Source of the DNA: Ferruginibacter sp.
GTDB taxonomy: Bacteria; Bacteroidota; Bacteroidia; Chitinophagales; Chitinophagaceae
DNA: 64,000 nt
Assembly: GCA_019638575.1 (NCBI GenBank)
Contig: JAHBTN010000008.1
Coordinates: 1-64,000, forward strand
Direction of reading: 5' to 3'
In this document: piece by piece, positions 53,311 through 62,910 of the stretch
Layout: each line of letters starts with the position of its first letter
Numbering within the stretch: position 1 is the first letter of the stretch
Made by a program: the position numbers and the translations under genes
The notes under the pieces: generated by a model
What the model was told of the DNA's origin: nothing
What the model saw: only the letters and a program-made list of their open reading frames with translations
Database searches by the model: none

Positions 53311-54879
53311 TTAAAAATTTCTACCGCCTGTACCTCTAGCTTTAGGTAATTCTTTTCTTGGTATTTTTTCATCAAGCTGTGCAGTATTATATACAAATGA
53401 TGCAATAATAGTAGCAGCTTGCTTTAAATCTTCGGGCACCAGGTGGTCGTAAGTATCCATATTGGTATGATGCGTACGTGTGTTGTACTCTATTTCATCC
53501 TGTATAAATTGAAAGCCGGGGATACCAACCGCATCAAACGACAGGTGATCGGTGCCACCGGTATTGTTGATGGTAACTGTTTTTGCTCCCAGGTCATGAA
53601 AAGGTTGCAGCCATTTTTCAAATATAGGACCGGCAGCTTCATTGCCTTGTAAATAAACACCTCTTATTTTTCCGGTGCCGTTATCAAGATTGTAATAAGC
53701 CGATACCATTTTATGAGCTGGTTTTAAAACCATATCTGCAGGGTCGGCAAAATGATTTTTTACATAATTGCGTGAACCGTATAACCCTTGTTCTTCGCCG
53801 CTCCACAATGCAATGCGTATGGTTCTTTTAGGTTGCAAACCTGTTGCTTTTAAAATCCTCACAGCTTCCATCATTACAGCACTGCCTGCTGCATTATCAG
53901 TAGCTCCTGTAGCGCCCTGCCAGCTATCAAGGTGGCCGCCAAGCATTACCAGTTCATCTTTTAAAACGGGGTCGGTACCGGGTATTTCAGCTACTACGTT
54001 ATAACCCTTTATATCGTTGTTATAAAATTTAGTTTTTACATCTGTTTCCATCTGTACTTTAATACCGGCTTCTGCCAGGCGTTGTACCCTTAAGTAATCA
54101 TCGCTCGATAACATCACCCAGGCATAACTATTTTTTGCATCTTTGGCATACGAGCCCCCGTTTTGTACAAACAAAGTACCATCGTTTCCACGCCCGTTCA
54201 TACTTAATACAAGTGCTGGTTTTTCTTTGTTGTAAAATGCATCCATCTGCCTGCCAAGTGCACGCTGTTGTTGCATGGCAGCTATTTGTTCAGGTGTAAA
54301 ATTTCTTCTTTGGCGCCGGGTAGTATCTTTTTTTGCATTGGCCATTTTTTCTAATTCTTCATCTGTGTACCGGTTGCCATCGGGTGTAAAAGAAGGATGT
54401 AAAGTATCGTTGGTATAAAACATTACTATTTGCCCATTAATTTTTCCGGCATAATCCTGGTATAATTGAGTAGAATCTTTTGCCTTGATAAGGATTACAC
54501 TTCTGCTTATAATTCCATTGCCGGGAGTACTTCCTGTCCATGCTCTTGGAATGGCAATCATGGGTGCATAATAAGGCGCCGTCATAGCTACATAACAGCG
54601 TGTTTGTTCCCAACCGGTTCCAAAATCGCCCCAGGGTTCTATTTTGGCATTTACCAACCCCATCTTTGTTAACTCATCTTTAGCCCAGCTTGCAGCCCTA
54701 AAAAATCCCGGTGAATTGGTAAGCCTTGGCCCGCTGATATCTGTAAGATGAAATGCAATGTCCATCACTTTAGAATTAGTAAGCCCTTCTTTCCTGATTT
54801 TATCTGTGGCATCATCCTGTGCAAATGAAATTGAACTGTATAAAGAAATTATAAGTACAAAAAGAAATTGTTTTTTCAT
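53311..54879 (-). CDS. M28-family zinc aminopeptidase
   Basis: A 522-residue secreted peptidase. Signal peptide MKKQFLFVLIISLYSSISFAQ. A helical start is followed by a protease-associated region with an insert rich in Arg/Gln (DTTRRQRRNFTPEQIAAMQQQRALG). Then the M28 domain: GGHLDSWQGATGATDNAAGSA (His and bridging Asp), WSGEEQGLYGS (catalytic Glu and Zn Glu), NLDNGTG (Asp), and EYNTRTHHTNMDT (last His). It should remove N-terminal residues from peptides in the periplasm or outside. The end KARGTGGRNF has no sorting domain, so T9SS export is not indicated. Confidence 0.93.
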   Translation of the reverse strand: MKKQFLFVLIISLYSSISFAQDDATDKIRKEGLTNSKVMDIAFHLTDISGPRLTNSPGFFRAASWAKDELTKMGLVNAKIEPWGDFGTGWEQTRCYVAMTAPYYAPMIAIPRAWTGSTPGNGIISRSVILIKAKDSTQLYQDYAGKINGQIVMFYTNDTLHPSFTPDGNRYTDEELEKMANAKKDTTRRQRRNFTPEQIAAMQQQRALGRQMDAFYNKEKPALVLSMNGRGNDGTLFVQNGGSYAKDAKNSYAWVMLSSDDYLRVQRLAEAGIKVQMETDVKTKFYNNDIKGYNVVAEIPGTDPVLKDELVMLGGHLDSWQGATGATDNAAGSAVMMEAVRILKATGLQPKRTIRIALWSGEEQGLYGSRNYVKNHFADPADMVLKPAHKMVSAYYNLDNGTGKIRGVYLQGNEAAGPIFEKWLQPFHDLGAKTVTINNTGGTDHLSFDAVGIPGFQFIQDEIEYNTRTHHTNMDTYDHLVPEDLKQAATIIASFVYNTAQLDEKIPRKELPKARGTGGRNF

Positions 54880-55011
54880 GTTGGTTTATTTTATAAATGA
54901 AGGTATAATTTACGCATTTCGGCATAATTACACAAACAAAATTTGATGAATGAAAAAGCCTGTAAGCAAAGTTTGCTGTTTATATGGCATTGATAAAACA
55001 ACAAAATCATT

Positions 55012-55590
55012 CTAACGGCCAGATGTACTTTTTCGCATTCGTTTTGGCCCATACCAAAGCCAAAATCCGGTTATGGTAAAAATTAATAGGGCAAGCCCCA
55101 TTACAGAAGTGTAAACTAACTTTATATATCCTCCAGTGGTTCCAAAATAATTATCCAGTATCGAACCATCGTGTATGTTTTCAATGAAATCCGATCTGCG
55201 CCGCTCTATATGTAAAAGTTGCCCGGTAACACCGTCAAGCTGAACTCCCCAATAATGGTCTTTAAAAATAAATTTCACCATTCCTTTATTTTTACGAACA
55301 TCCATTCTATCCAGTTCAAGTGATAAACCAGGCGACACTGAATCGTGAAGTATTTTACAGGCATTTTTGTGTAAACTATCCAGAGGCAACCAATCCTTTA
55401 AGTGGGTTGATGTTCCTTTATAAGATTTTGCCATAATTAGCCCACCGCTGTTTTTTTTCCAACCTAACAAAACTCCTGTTACCGATACAAAAAAGAAAAA
55501 CACAAACAATAAGGCGCCTGTTGTTCTGTGAATTTTTCTAAAAATTCTTAAAACTTTAGCTTGTTTGTGTCTTTTGTTTTGATCTTTCAT
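55012..55590 (-). CDS. PepSY-associated membrane protein
   Basis: A 192-residue protein with a basic start, a first helix (TTGALLFVFFFFVSVTGVLLGW), a periplasmic PepSY-like domain (VKFIFKDHYWGVQLDGVTGQLLHIERR) and a second helix (LVYTSVMGLALLIFTITGFWLWYGPKRMRK). The RKIHRTTG start and the WLWYGP end are typical of short PepSY_TM proteins near siderophore or iron-reduction genes; none are adjacent here. Function is probably in the inner membrane and is unknown. It lies 169 nt from the decayed gene at 55760. Confidence 0.85.
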   Translation of the reverse strand: MKDQNKRHKQAKVLRIFRKIHRTTGALLFVFFFFVSVTGVLLGWKKNSGGLIMAKSYKGTSTHLKDWLPLDSLHKNACKILHDSVSPGLSLELDRMDVRKNKGMVKFIFKDHYWGVQLDGVTGQLLHIERRRSDFIENIHDGSILDNYFGTTGGYIKLVYTSVMGLALLIFTITGFWLWYGPKRMRKSTSGR

Positions 55591-55759
55591 TAAAAAAAAT
55601 TTGAGTAAACTGTTACAATGTTTGTAACGGTATGGCTTAGGTTATAATTGGGGTTAAATACTTTTGCTCAATTTAATAAACAAAGTTGAATCTTACTCTT
55701 TCTTTGAATTGAAGTTTTTCTACCTCGTTTTTGGCAGTTTGATATTAACAGTTTGGGCT

Positions 55760-56348
55760 TTAATTGAGTTCTTGCCCATTCAAAAGTCGTGTAATGTCTT
55801 CTTTTATGTCGTTATTTGGCTCAACTTTTAAATGCCTTATTTCTCTGTAAATCGCTGATGGCCAATTTTCCTGTTTCCATTTTTCTAATATCCTGATTGC
55901 CATATTTCGGTTCCTGGTTACAGGGCTTCTAAGTGTGGTTAAGATAATTTTTTCTCCTTTTTTTAGGATAGTTCTCTAAAAATGTGGTTGCATATTCAAG
56001 ACTAAGATGTTTATTATAATTATCTCTAAAACCAATTGAGTCTTTTGCTCCTGTGCCTAATTTTTCAAATGGTAAATGGTTAAGAGCAAAGTCAATAATT
56101 TTATCTGTATGTTCGAGTTTGCTGTAATGTGTTACATCATACCATGAAGTACTATCCAGGGGTTTCTCCTTAAGTTTTGCCCATACTGTTTTCCATAAAT
56201 CAATGCCTGGTTTTTCTGCTGCTTTTTTTGCATTCCAATACTTTACATTGTCATTACTTTGCAATCATTCAAATACATCATCATTCCAATCTCTAATTTC
56301 AGTTGGTTCATTCTTATGAAATATGTTTTGTAACCATTTTTTTATCAT
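55760..56348 (-). pseudogene. Decayed gene of unknown family (nonsense codon plus frameshift)
   Basis: Reading from ATG 56348 gives MIKKWLQNIFHKNEPTEIRD and then TGA at 56265-56267, then the same frame continues (LQSNDNVKYWNAKKAAEKPG) to the run CCTAAAAAAAGG near 55965-55975. Moving frame by one base at this A7 tract gives a further coherent 65 residues or so (GEKIILTTLRSPVTRNRNMA) ending TAA at 55760-55762; without it the frame stops at 55929. So there are two lesions, consistent with TGG to TGA and an A6 to A7 insertion. The restored protein would be about 195 residues, charged and helical, perhaps with HEAT-like repeats at the end. I do not recognise it. Confidence 0.7.
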
Positions 56349-56379
56349 TGGAATTTTATTTTAGGCAATCCGCTAACAA

Positions 56380-59271
56380 CTAACTAACCGTAGCTTCTTC
56401 CAAATAACTTTCCATTGGCTCACAGGTACAAATCAAATTCCTGTCGCCATACGTGTTATTAATTCGGCTGATTGAAGGCCAAAATTTATTTTTTGTAATG
56501 TACAAAAGCGGAAAAGCTGCTTCCATACGACTGTAGGCATGGTTCCATTCATTGGCACAAATTACCTGTTGTGTATGTGGCGAATTTTTTAAAGCATTAT
56601 CCGTTTTATCGGCCCTGCCTTCTTCAATGGCTTTTATTTCGCCATGAATGCTTATCAAGGCTTCGCAAAAACGATCAAGCTCTGCTTTGTCTTCGCTTTC
56701 TGTTGGCTCAATCATAATAGTGCCCGGCACCGGGAAACTTAATGTGGGGGCATGAAAACCATAATCCATCAGGCGCTTGGCCACATCTTCGGCTTCAATG
56801 CCGGTTGTGGTTTTAAAAGGCCGCAAGTCAACAATAAACTCATGTGCACAATAACCATTATGCCCGGTATATAAAATAGGGTAGTGCTTTTCTAATCTCG
56901 ATTTCATGTAATTGGCATTAAGAATTGCATATTCGGTAGATTGCTTAAGGCCTTTGGCGCCCAGCATTTTTATATATGCATAACTTATCAGTAAAATACT
57001 GGCGCTTCCATAAGGGGCGGCGCTTACTGCATGTATTGAACTGTTAGTAGATGGTAATGTATCATTTTTATAATGCCCCGGTAAATAAGGTTTCAATTTA
57101 TTGTTTACACAAATTGGCCCTACACCCGGCCCACCGCCACCGTGTGGTATAGCAAATGTTTTGTGCAGGTTTAAATGGCAAACATCGGCACCTATGGCGC
57201 CCGGGCTTGTTAACCCAACCTGTGCATTCATATTAGCACCGTCCATATAAACAAGGCCGCCATTATCATGCACCAGTTTACACATCTTTTTAATGCCCGG
57301 CTCAAATACACCATAAGTGCTTGGGTAGGTAACCATAAAAGCAGCAAGGTTATTTTTATGTTCCTGTGCTTTTAATTTTAAATCTTCAATATCTATAAAT
57401 CCTTTTTCATCGCTTTTTACCACTACCACTTTCATGCCAGCCATAATAGCGCTTGCCGGGTTGGTACCATGTGCCGAAATTGGTATAAGCACAATATTCC
57501 TGTGACTTTCATTTCTTGCAGCATGATAAGCCCTGATGGTAAGCAGGCCTGTATATTCGCCCTGTGCGCCACTGTTTGGCTGTAATGAGCAGGCATTAAA
57601 GCCTGTTATCTTGCTTAGGAATTCTTCCAGTTTTGTAATCATGTACTGGTAGCCCTTTGTTTGCGATGCAGGTGCAAAAGGATGAATAGCGCTAAACTGA
57701 GGCCAGCTTACCGGTATCAGTTCGGTGGCGGCATTTAGTTTCATGGTGCAACTTCCCAGGCTAATCATTGATGTGTTTAAACTAAGGTCTTTATTCTCCA
57801 AAGATTTTATATACCGCATCATCAGGCTTTCGCTGTGATAGCTGTTAAATACCGGGTGTGTTAAATAGGCCGATGTTCTTTTGCCAAACAATGCATCAGC
57901 TTCATCAAAAACCAGGTTGAATGATTTTCCTGTAACTGCATTAAATAATGCTCCCAGGTTTTTTTCTGTTTCACCAATATAATTGCTTGTTACTTCATCA
58001 ATAGATAAACTGATAGTACCATTGTTATGATAATGAAAATTGGCTTTATTTTTTTCTGCCGCTTTCTTAAAAGATTCAATATCGGCCACTTCAAAACTTA
58101 CGGTATCAAAAAACTGTTGTGTTAAAACTTTTATACCGGCATTGCTTAATCCTTTTGCTATGGCAGCAGTTAATACATGTATTCTTTGTGCAATCTTTTT
58201 TAAACCATCGGGCCCATGGTACACTGCATACATAGCCGCCATATTGGCCAGCAATGCCTGTGCCGTACAAATATTTGAAGTTGCTTTTTCTCTTTTTATA
58301 TGCTGTTCTCTTGTTTGTAAAGCCATCCGCAGTGCACGGTTATTTTGTGCATCAATACTTACGCCGATGATGCGGCCGGGGATACCTCTTTTAAATTCAT
58401 CTTTGGTGGCAAAGAAAGCTGCATGTGGCCCGCCATAACCAAGCGGAACGCCAAACCGCTGTGCCGAGCCCACAGCCACATCGGCACCCAGTTCGCCGGG
58501 TGGCGTAAGCAGGGTTAAAGCCAACAGGTCGGTAGCCATTACCACATAACCTTTTACTGCATGAACTTTATTAATAAAATCACGGTAATCCTCTACCGAA
58601 CCAATACTGTTAGGATATTGTACAATGGCGCCAAAATAACTATCATCAAGCGATGCTGTTGAATAATCGCCATAAACAAGTTCAATCCCAATTGGCGCAG
58701 CACGGGTTATAAGCACATCTTTTGTCTGGTTAAAAATATATGTATCAACAAAAAACTTTGGCGCTGTAATATCATCGCCTTTGTTTTTATGATGAAAAAG
58801 CATGGCCATGGCTTCGGCGGCAGCTGTTGCTTCATCAAGCAGGCTGGCATTTGATAATTCCAGGCCCGTTAGGTCACAAACCATCGTCTGAAAATTCAAC
58901 AGGCTTTCCAGTCGTCCCTGCGATATCTCTGCCTGGTAGGGCGTGTATTGAGTGTACCATCCGGGGTTTTCAAAAACATTACGCAAAATTACACTAGGTG
59001 TAATGGTATTATAATAACCCTGGCCAATGTAATTATTGTATAGCTTGTTTTTTGCTGCAATCTTTTTTAATTCAGCTAAGTATTCAAATTCTGTTTGCGC
59101 CTTAGGCAGGTTCAATTCTTTTTTAAGCCTGATGGTTTCGGGCAAAGTTTTATCAATCAGTTGCTGCAGGCTTTGTACACCAATGGTACTAAGCATTTGT
59201 TCAGTTTCTTTTTTACCCGGGCCAATATGGCGGCCGGCAAATTCGTACTGTTGGTCTTCAAAAAGCTTCAT
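56380..59271 (-). CDS. gcvP: Glycine dehydrogenase (aminomethyl-transferring), P protein
   Basis: A 963-residue full-length single-chain P protein of the glycine cleavage system, which decarboxylates glycine and passes the aminomethyl group to the lipoyl H protein. The start [17 protein letters not shown] is typical; the N-terminal half has [29 protein letters not shown] and [14 protein letters not shown], the C-terminal half the PLP lysine in [21 protein letters not shown]. Both halves are fused, unlike the two-subunit form. gcvT and gcvH are not in the window. It has an unusual structured leader with a 12-codon ORF. Confidence 0.97.
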   Translation of the reverse strand: MKLFEDQQYEFAGRHIGPGKKETEQMLSTIGVQSLQQLIDKTLPETIRLKKELNLPKAQTEFEYLAELKKIAAKNKLYNNYIGQGYYNTITPSVILRNVFENPGWYTQYTPYQAEISQGRLESLLNFQTMVCDLTGLELSNASLLDEATAAAEAMAMLFHHKNKGDDITAPKFFVDTYIFNQTKDVLITRAAPIGIELVYGDYSTASLDDSYFGAIVQYPNSIGSVEDYRDFINKVHAVKGYVVMATDLLALTLLTPPGELGADVAVGSAQRFGVPLGYGGPHAAFFATKDEFKRGIPGRIIGVSIDAQNNRALRMALQTREQHIKREKATSNICTAQALLANMAAMYAVYHGPDGLKKIAQRIHVLTAAIAKGLSNAGIKVLTQQFFDTVSFEVADIESFKKAAEKNKANFHYHNNGTISLSIDEVTSNYIGETEKNLGALFNAVTGKSFNLVFDEADALFGKRTSAYLTHPVFNSYHSESLMMRYIKSLENKDLSLNTSMISLGSCTMKLNAATELIPVSWPQFSAIHPFAPASQTKGYQYMITKLEEFLSKITGFNACSLQPNSGAQGEYTGLLTIRAYHAARNESHRNIVLIPISAHGTNPASAIMAGMKVVVVKSDEKGFIDIEDLKLKAQEHKNNLAAFMVTYPSTYGVFEPGIKKMCKLVHDNGGLVYMDGANMNAQVGLTSPGAIGADVCHLNLHKTFAIPHGGGGPGVGPICVNNKLKPYLPGHYKNDTLPSTNSSIHAVSAAPYGSASILLISYAYIKMLGAKGLKQSTEYAILNANYMKSRLEKHYPILYTGHNGYCAHEFIVDLRPFKTTTGIEAEDVAKRLMDYGFHAPTLSFPVPGTIMIEPTESEDKAELDRFCEALISIHGEIKAIEEGRADKTDNALKNSPHTQQVICANEWNHAYSRMEAAFPLLYITKNKFWPSISRINNTYGDRNLICTCEPMESYLEEATVS

Positions 59272-59286
59272 ATTGCTGATATGTTT

Positions 59287-59393
59287 TTATTTTAGTTGTT
59301 CCGGCATTTGTACTGTACTCATCATCGTTGTGTCACTCACTTGTACCGCATACCTTTATGCAGCGCCACCCGTTGTTAAGTGGCGCAAATTTA
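59287..59393 (-). promoter_or_regulatory. Structured leader of gcvP with -7 box and short ORF
   Basis: On the minus strand: the -7-like TAAATTTG (59386-59393), hairpin GCGCCAC / GTGGCGC (59363-59386), hairpin GCATA-AAGG-TATGC (59348-59361), then a region of GTAC repeats, then an ORF of 12 codons (59325-59287, MMSTVQMPEQLK) ending 15 nt before gcvP. It does not look like the known glycine riboswitch, as I see no tandem GGAGAG-type domains. Because hairpin 1 abuts the -7 box, only part of it may be transcribed. Confidence 0.5.
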
Positions 59394-59462
59394 CGATAAC
59401 GAAACAAGATTTTGATACCCATATCTTGACTACTTTTGCCCTGTGGAAAATTGATGGAATGA

Positions 59463-59963
59463 ATGGTTATAACTTTTACAATGGCAGAAGATTTATTACA
59501 TAACTGGCAAAAAAAGTCGGCCGATCATCAAAAGGAATATAAAAAATACCTGCACCGTGCCGATAAGAATAAAGTGCTGAAAGCATTGCCTGCACTGCAT
59601 GTAGAGGCTGTTGATAAGATAGATTGCCTGCAGTGTGCCAATTGTTGCAAAAATTATTCGCCCCGGTTTAAAACACCGGATATAAAGCGTATAGCTAAAT
59701 ATTTGCAAATAAAAGAAAGCGACCTAATAAATACATACCTGCATATAGATGAAGATGGCGATTATGTTTTAAAAATGAAACCTTGCCCTTTTTTGGGTGC
59801 TGATAATTTTTGCAGTATTTATGAAGCAAGGCCTTCCGATTGCCGCCGCTTTCCATATACTGATGAAGATGTTGTATTAAAAAGACAATCGCTTACATTA
59901 AAAAACAGCAGTTTTTGCCCCATTGTATATTTTGTTCTGGAAAAATTGATACAGCAGAAATAG
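59463..59963 (+). CDS. YkgJ-family cysteine-cluster protein
   Basis: A 166-residue protein (160 if started at ATG 59481, MAEDLLHNWQ, which is the more family-like start). The cysteine cluster is CLQCANCCKNYSPRF, then KPCPFLGADNFCSIYEARPSDCRRFPYT, which is the CxxCxxCC... PCP... C.IYE.RP..CR pattern of YkgJ proteins and likely binds zinc or an iron-sulfur cluster. Function is unproved. A -7-like TACTTTTG lies at 59431-59438. It is divergent from gcvP. Confidence 0.9.
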   Translation: MVITFTMAEDLLHNWQKKSADHQKEYKKYLHRADKNKVLKALPALHVEAVDKIDCLQCANCCKNYSPRFKTPDIKRIAKYLQIKESDLINTYLHIDEDGDYVLKMKPCPFLGADNFCSIYEARPSDCRRFPYTDEDVVLKRQSLTLKNSSFCPIVYFVLEKLIQQK

Positions 59964-60028
59964 TTAACTGTTGATGATTTTTACAATTATGTTTTTTAAA
60001 ATTTACCTAGAATATTTTGTTACAGCAT

Positions 60029-60928
60029 TTATTTTGCAGTTAATTCTTCATATGCAGCTGTTAACGGCCTTGCTATACCTTCGCCTTTCCATTCGGGCGA
60101 GCCGGGTATTTCGGTAGCTTTTAATATTTCATCTTTTGATTTGCCAGCTTTTATTTCGCTTTCGGTAAATGTTAAAACATTTTCCAGGTAGTTTCTAAAT
60201 GCAATCAAATCATCTTTATTTAAAAGAACATCATACCCATTGCCCGAATGGCCGCATACATACTGTGTTTTTTTGCTGAAGGTAGCTGTTGTTTTTTCTA
60301 ATAGTTTTATCCAATTACTAATACTGGCGCCTGCTTTTTTATCAATATATGGGTGCTTACGGTTAAAAACAAGGTCGCCCATGTGCAGGATATTTGCTTT
60401 TTCAAAATGAACCAGGCTATCACCATTTGTATGGCCGGCGCCATAATAATGCAGGCTTATTTTTTCTTTGCCAACTTTTTCGCTCCATAAATTTGTAAAT
60501 ACCTGGTCTGGTAACAACTGTTTGTCTTCTTTGTTTTGTTCCTTTGCAACCCTTTGCTGGTTTGCTTTTGAGTTGGCATGTGCCAGCACATGCGGTACTA
60601 ATCCTTTAAAAGCAATGTTGCCCGAAGTATGATCGCCGTGATGATGTGTATTAATTAATAGCCTGAAAGGTTTTTCGCATTTCTTTTTTAATTCATCAAT
60701 TAAATGTTGTGCCGAATCGGGAAACTGTGCATCTACCACTACTGCGCCTTCATCTGAAAGATAAAAAGCGATAGTGCCGCCTTTTTCGGTAAAAATGCCG
60801 ATATTTTTGGTAAGCATTTTTATATTCCATGCGGGGGCGGCTAAAAAAGCTGCCAGGCTTTTTTTATCCAATAAAGCCAGGCTTGCAATGGTTAAACTGC
60901 TGTTGCGGATAAAGCTACGGCGTTGCAT
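60029..60928 (-). CDS. Exported MBL-fold metallo-hydrolase
   Basis: A 299-residue metallo-beta-lactamase-fold protein. Residues 95-100 are HHHGDH, with GAGHTNGDSLVHFEKANILHMGDLVF giving further ligands, and VCGHSGNG the last His. The N-terminus MQRRSFIRNSSLTIASLALLDKKSLAA has twin arginines (RRSFI) with a moderate hydrophobic stretch, suggesting Tat export after folding with metal. It belongs to the broad hydrolase group (SoxH/quinoprotein-relay-like), not to a named lactamase. Substrate unknown. It is divergent from the NlpC/P60 gene. Confidence 0.9.
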   Translation of the reverse strand: MQRRSFIRNSSLTIASLALLDKKSLAAFLAAPAWNIKMLTKNIGIFTEKGGTIAFYLSDEGAVVVDAQFPDSAQHLIDELKKKCEKPFRLLINTHHHGDHTSGNIAFKGLVPHVLAHANSKANQQRVAKEQNKEDKQLLPDQVFTNLWSEKVGKEKISLHYYGAGHTNGDSLVHFEKANILHMGDLVFNRKHPYIDKKAGASISNWIKLLEKTTATFSKKTQYVCGHSGNGYDVLLNKDDLIAFRNYLENVLTFTESEIKAGKSKDEILKATEIPGSPEWKGEGIARPLTAAYEELTAK

Positions 60929-61084
60929 AATATTAATTATTAAAAGTGAAGATGATAGAAAAGCATGTTAAGGTACATAAATCCCGTAAAAATTAAAACA
61001 GTTTAACCCGGTTTTATATACTGCCAATTTATTTTTTTATTGCATGTAAACTTACTTTAATTTAGATGTATTGAAAATGAAAAC

Positions 61085-61855
61085 ATGAGTTACGCAGTTT
61101 GTTGTGTTCCGGTTGCCCCTGTGAGGATAGAACCCGACCACCGTACAGAAATGATTAGCCAGCTTTTATTTGGTGAATGTTGCATTATAACCGTTGTTGA
61201 AAAAAATGGCTGGATAAAGATTGTAAATAAACTGGATGCTTATACCGGTTGGTGCCAGTTATCGCATTTCCAGGAAATTGATGATAAACAATATTACCTG
61301 GAAGAAAACAACCTTACCGCCGACTGGGTGAGTGAAATAGATTATAATGGCCACATGATGTGGGTACCCATGGGCAGTTCATTAACAGCACTTATGAATG
61401 GCAATGCTTTTTGGCGTAAGAGCACTGTGCATTTTAAAGGTAATGTATGGAATGCAGCAACTGCAAAGCAGGATGCAAAAACCATTAAACAACTTGCTTT
61501 TAAATTTTTAAATACTACATATTTATGGGGAGGCCGTTCGGTTTTTGGGATAGACTGCAGCGGATTTACGCAAGCCGTATATAAATTTTTAAATGTTCAT
61601 TTACTAAGGGATGCACAGCAACAGGCTACACAGGGCGAGTTGGTTGGTTTTTTACAACAGGCACATTGCGGTGACCTTGCATTTTTTGATGATGAAGAAG
61701 GACAAATTATACATACCGGCATCTTACTAAACCAACATGAAATTATTCATGCTTCGGGTAAAGTACGTATTGATAAAATTGATACCGAAGGAATCATTCA
61801 TGCCGATACCGGGGTGCGAACACAAAAGTTACGAATCATTAAACGTTATGTATGA
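61085..61855 (+). CDS. NlpC/P60 (C40) cysteine peptidase with SH3-type N-terminus
   Basis: A 256-residue cell-wall peptidase. Residues 1-120 are two bacterial SH3-like parts (VPVRIEPDHRTEMISQLLFGE type: VAPVRIEPDHRTEMISQLLF; WIKIVNKLDAYTGWCQLSHF). The NlpC/P60 domain has Cys158 in GIDCSGFTQ, His210 in IIHTGILL and a third His in EIIHASG. It would cleave gamma-D-Glu-mDAP bonds in peptidoglycan peptides. No clear signal peptide was seen at the start, so it may recycle imported muropeptides in the cytoplasm. It converges with, and overlaps by 10 nt, the TauE/SafE gene. Confidence 0.9.
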   Translation: MSYAVCCVPVAPVRIEPDHRTEMISQLLFGECCIITVVEKNGWIKIVNKLDAYTGWCQLSHFQEIDDKQYYLEENNLTADWVSEIDYNGHMMWVPMGSSLTALMNGNAFWRKSTVHFKGNVWNAATAKQDAKTIKQLAFKFLNTTYLWGGRSVFGIDCSGFTQAVYKFLNVHLLRDAQQQATQGELVGFLQQAHCGDLAFFDDEEGQIIHTGILLNQHEIIHASGKVRIDKIDTEGIIHADTGVRTQKLRIIKRYV

Positions 61856-62310
61856 CCGTTATTGGGTTGATTTGTAATGGTGGTTTTTTCTGATGAAGGT
61901 GTTGGTGCCGATTTTTTAGGGCTATCAAAAAATAGCATTTTTATGCTTATTAAAATCATAAGAACAGCAAAAACTTTTTTTAAGGATTCCTGTGGCAGGC
62001 TAAGCGCTATCTTGCTTCCAAAATAACTGCCCGCAAAAAACGCAAGCGATATGATGACCACCACCCTTATATCAATATAACCCTGTTTGTAATATTGCAT
62101 AACCCCTAACAGCCCGATGGGTAATAATAATATACCCAACGATGTGCCTTGCGCCATCTTTTGCGAAAATGCAAGAAAATATACAAGAGCCGGTACAATA
62201 ATAATTCCTCCGCCAATTCCAACCAGGCCACTTAATACACCGGCGGCAATGCCTACCATTATCAGTATAATAATCATTTGTGTGCTCATAACAGTTTTTT
62301 TTTGATTCAT
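61846..62310 (-). CDS. TauE/SafE-family membrane protein (half-length)
   Basis: A 154-residue membrane protein with about four helices. The conserved GVLSGLVGIGGGIIIVPALVYFL is the family's N-terminal motif, followed by AQGTSLGILLLPIGLLGVM. Full-length TauE/SafE anion exporters repeat this twice (about 250 residues); here only one half is present, ending in a hydrophilic tail (DSPKKSAPTPSSEKTTITNQ), so a dimer may form the transporter. The start may be MSTQMII at 62289. Substrate (sulfite, sulfoacetate, other) unknown. Confidence 0.88.
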   Translation of the reverse strand: MNQKKTVMSTQMIIILIMVGIAAGVLSGLVGIGGGIIIVPALVYFLAFSQKMAQGTSLGILLLPIGLLGVMQYYKQGYIDIRVVVIISLAFFAGSYFGSKIALSLPQESLKKVFAVLMILISIKMLFFDSPKKSAPTPSSEKTTITNQPNNGHT

Positions 62311-62362
62311 ATTAATATGCTTATTTGATACAGCAGATTTACGTTTAAAATGGCCGTTAAAT

Positions 62363-62902
62363 TTAATTAGGAAACTTCACTTTATAATAGGCAATGGCTT
62401 CTTCAATAACTTTATAAGCGGCTTCTTTATCCTGGAATTCATCTATCTCCACTTTTTTATTTTCAAGCACTTTGTATTGTTCAAAATAATTGCGTAAAAC
62501 TGCAATGAAATGTTTGGGTAAAGATGCAACATCTGTATAAAAATTTACAGCAGGGTCTTTACTGGCTACTGCAATTATTTTATCATCTCTTTCTCCATTA
62601 TCAATCATCTGCATGTTGCCAATAACAGTAGCTTCTACCAGGCAAAGCGGAGCAATGCTTTCGCTGCAAATTACCAATATATCCAATGGGTCACTATCCT
62701 GCCCAAGGGTTTGAGGTATAAAGCCATAATTAACCGGGTAATGAAAAGATGAATAAATAACACGATCTAATTTTAATAAACCTGTTTTTTTGTCCACTTC
62801 ATATTTTGCATGAGAGCCTTTAGGAATTTCGATTAGCCCATTTACGGTTTGAGGTGCTTTGTCTCCATAATCGGCGCCGTGCCAGGGATGTAATGTGTAC
62901 AT
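62363..62902 (-). CDS. ppa: Inorganic pyrophosphatase (family I)
   Basis: A 179-residue soluble pyrophosphatase, hydrolysing PPi so that biosynthesis runs forward. Seen: IEIPKGSHAKYEVDKKTG, FHYPVNYGFIPQTLGQDSDPLDILVI (the D-x-D-P-x-D metal site), and GERDDKIIAVA. All usual acidic ligands are present. The gene lies 8 nt downstream of the fluoride channel gene on the same strand, which fits because fluoride strongly inhibits this class of enzyme. Confidence 0.96.
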   Translation of the reverse strand: MYTLHPWHGADYGDKAPQTVNGLIEIPKGSHAKYEVDKKTGLLKLDRVIYSSFHYPVNYGFIPQTLGQDSDPLDILVICSESIAPLCLVEATVIGNMQMIDNGERDDKIIAVASKDPAVNFYTDVASLPKHFIAVLRNYFEQYKVLENKKVEIDEFQDKEAAYKVIEEAIAYYKVKFPN

Positions 62903-62910
62903 ACTAAGTT

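Noticed and set aside
59272..59400. Glycine riboswitch ahead of gcvP
   Set aside because: The tandem aptamer core is not visible and the leader is too short for a tandem glycine riboswitch.
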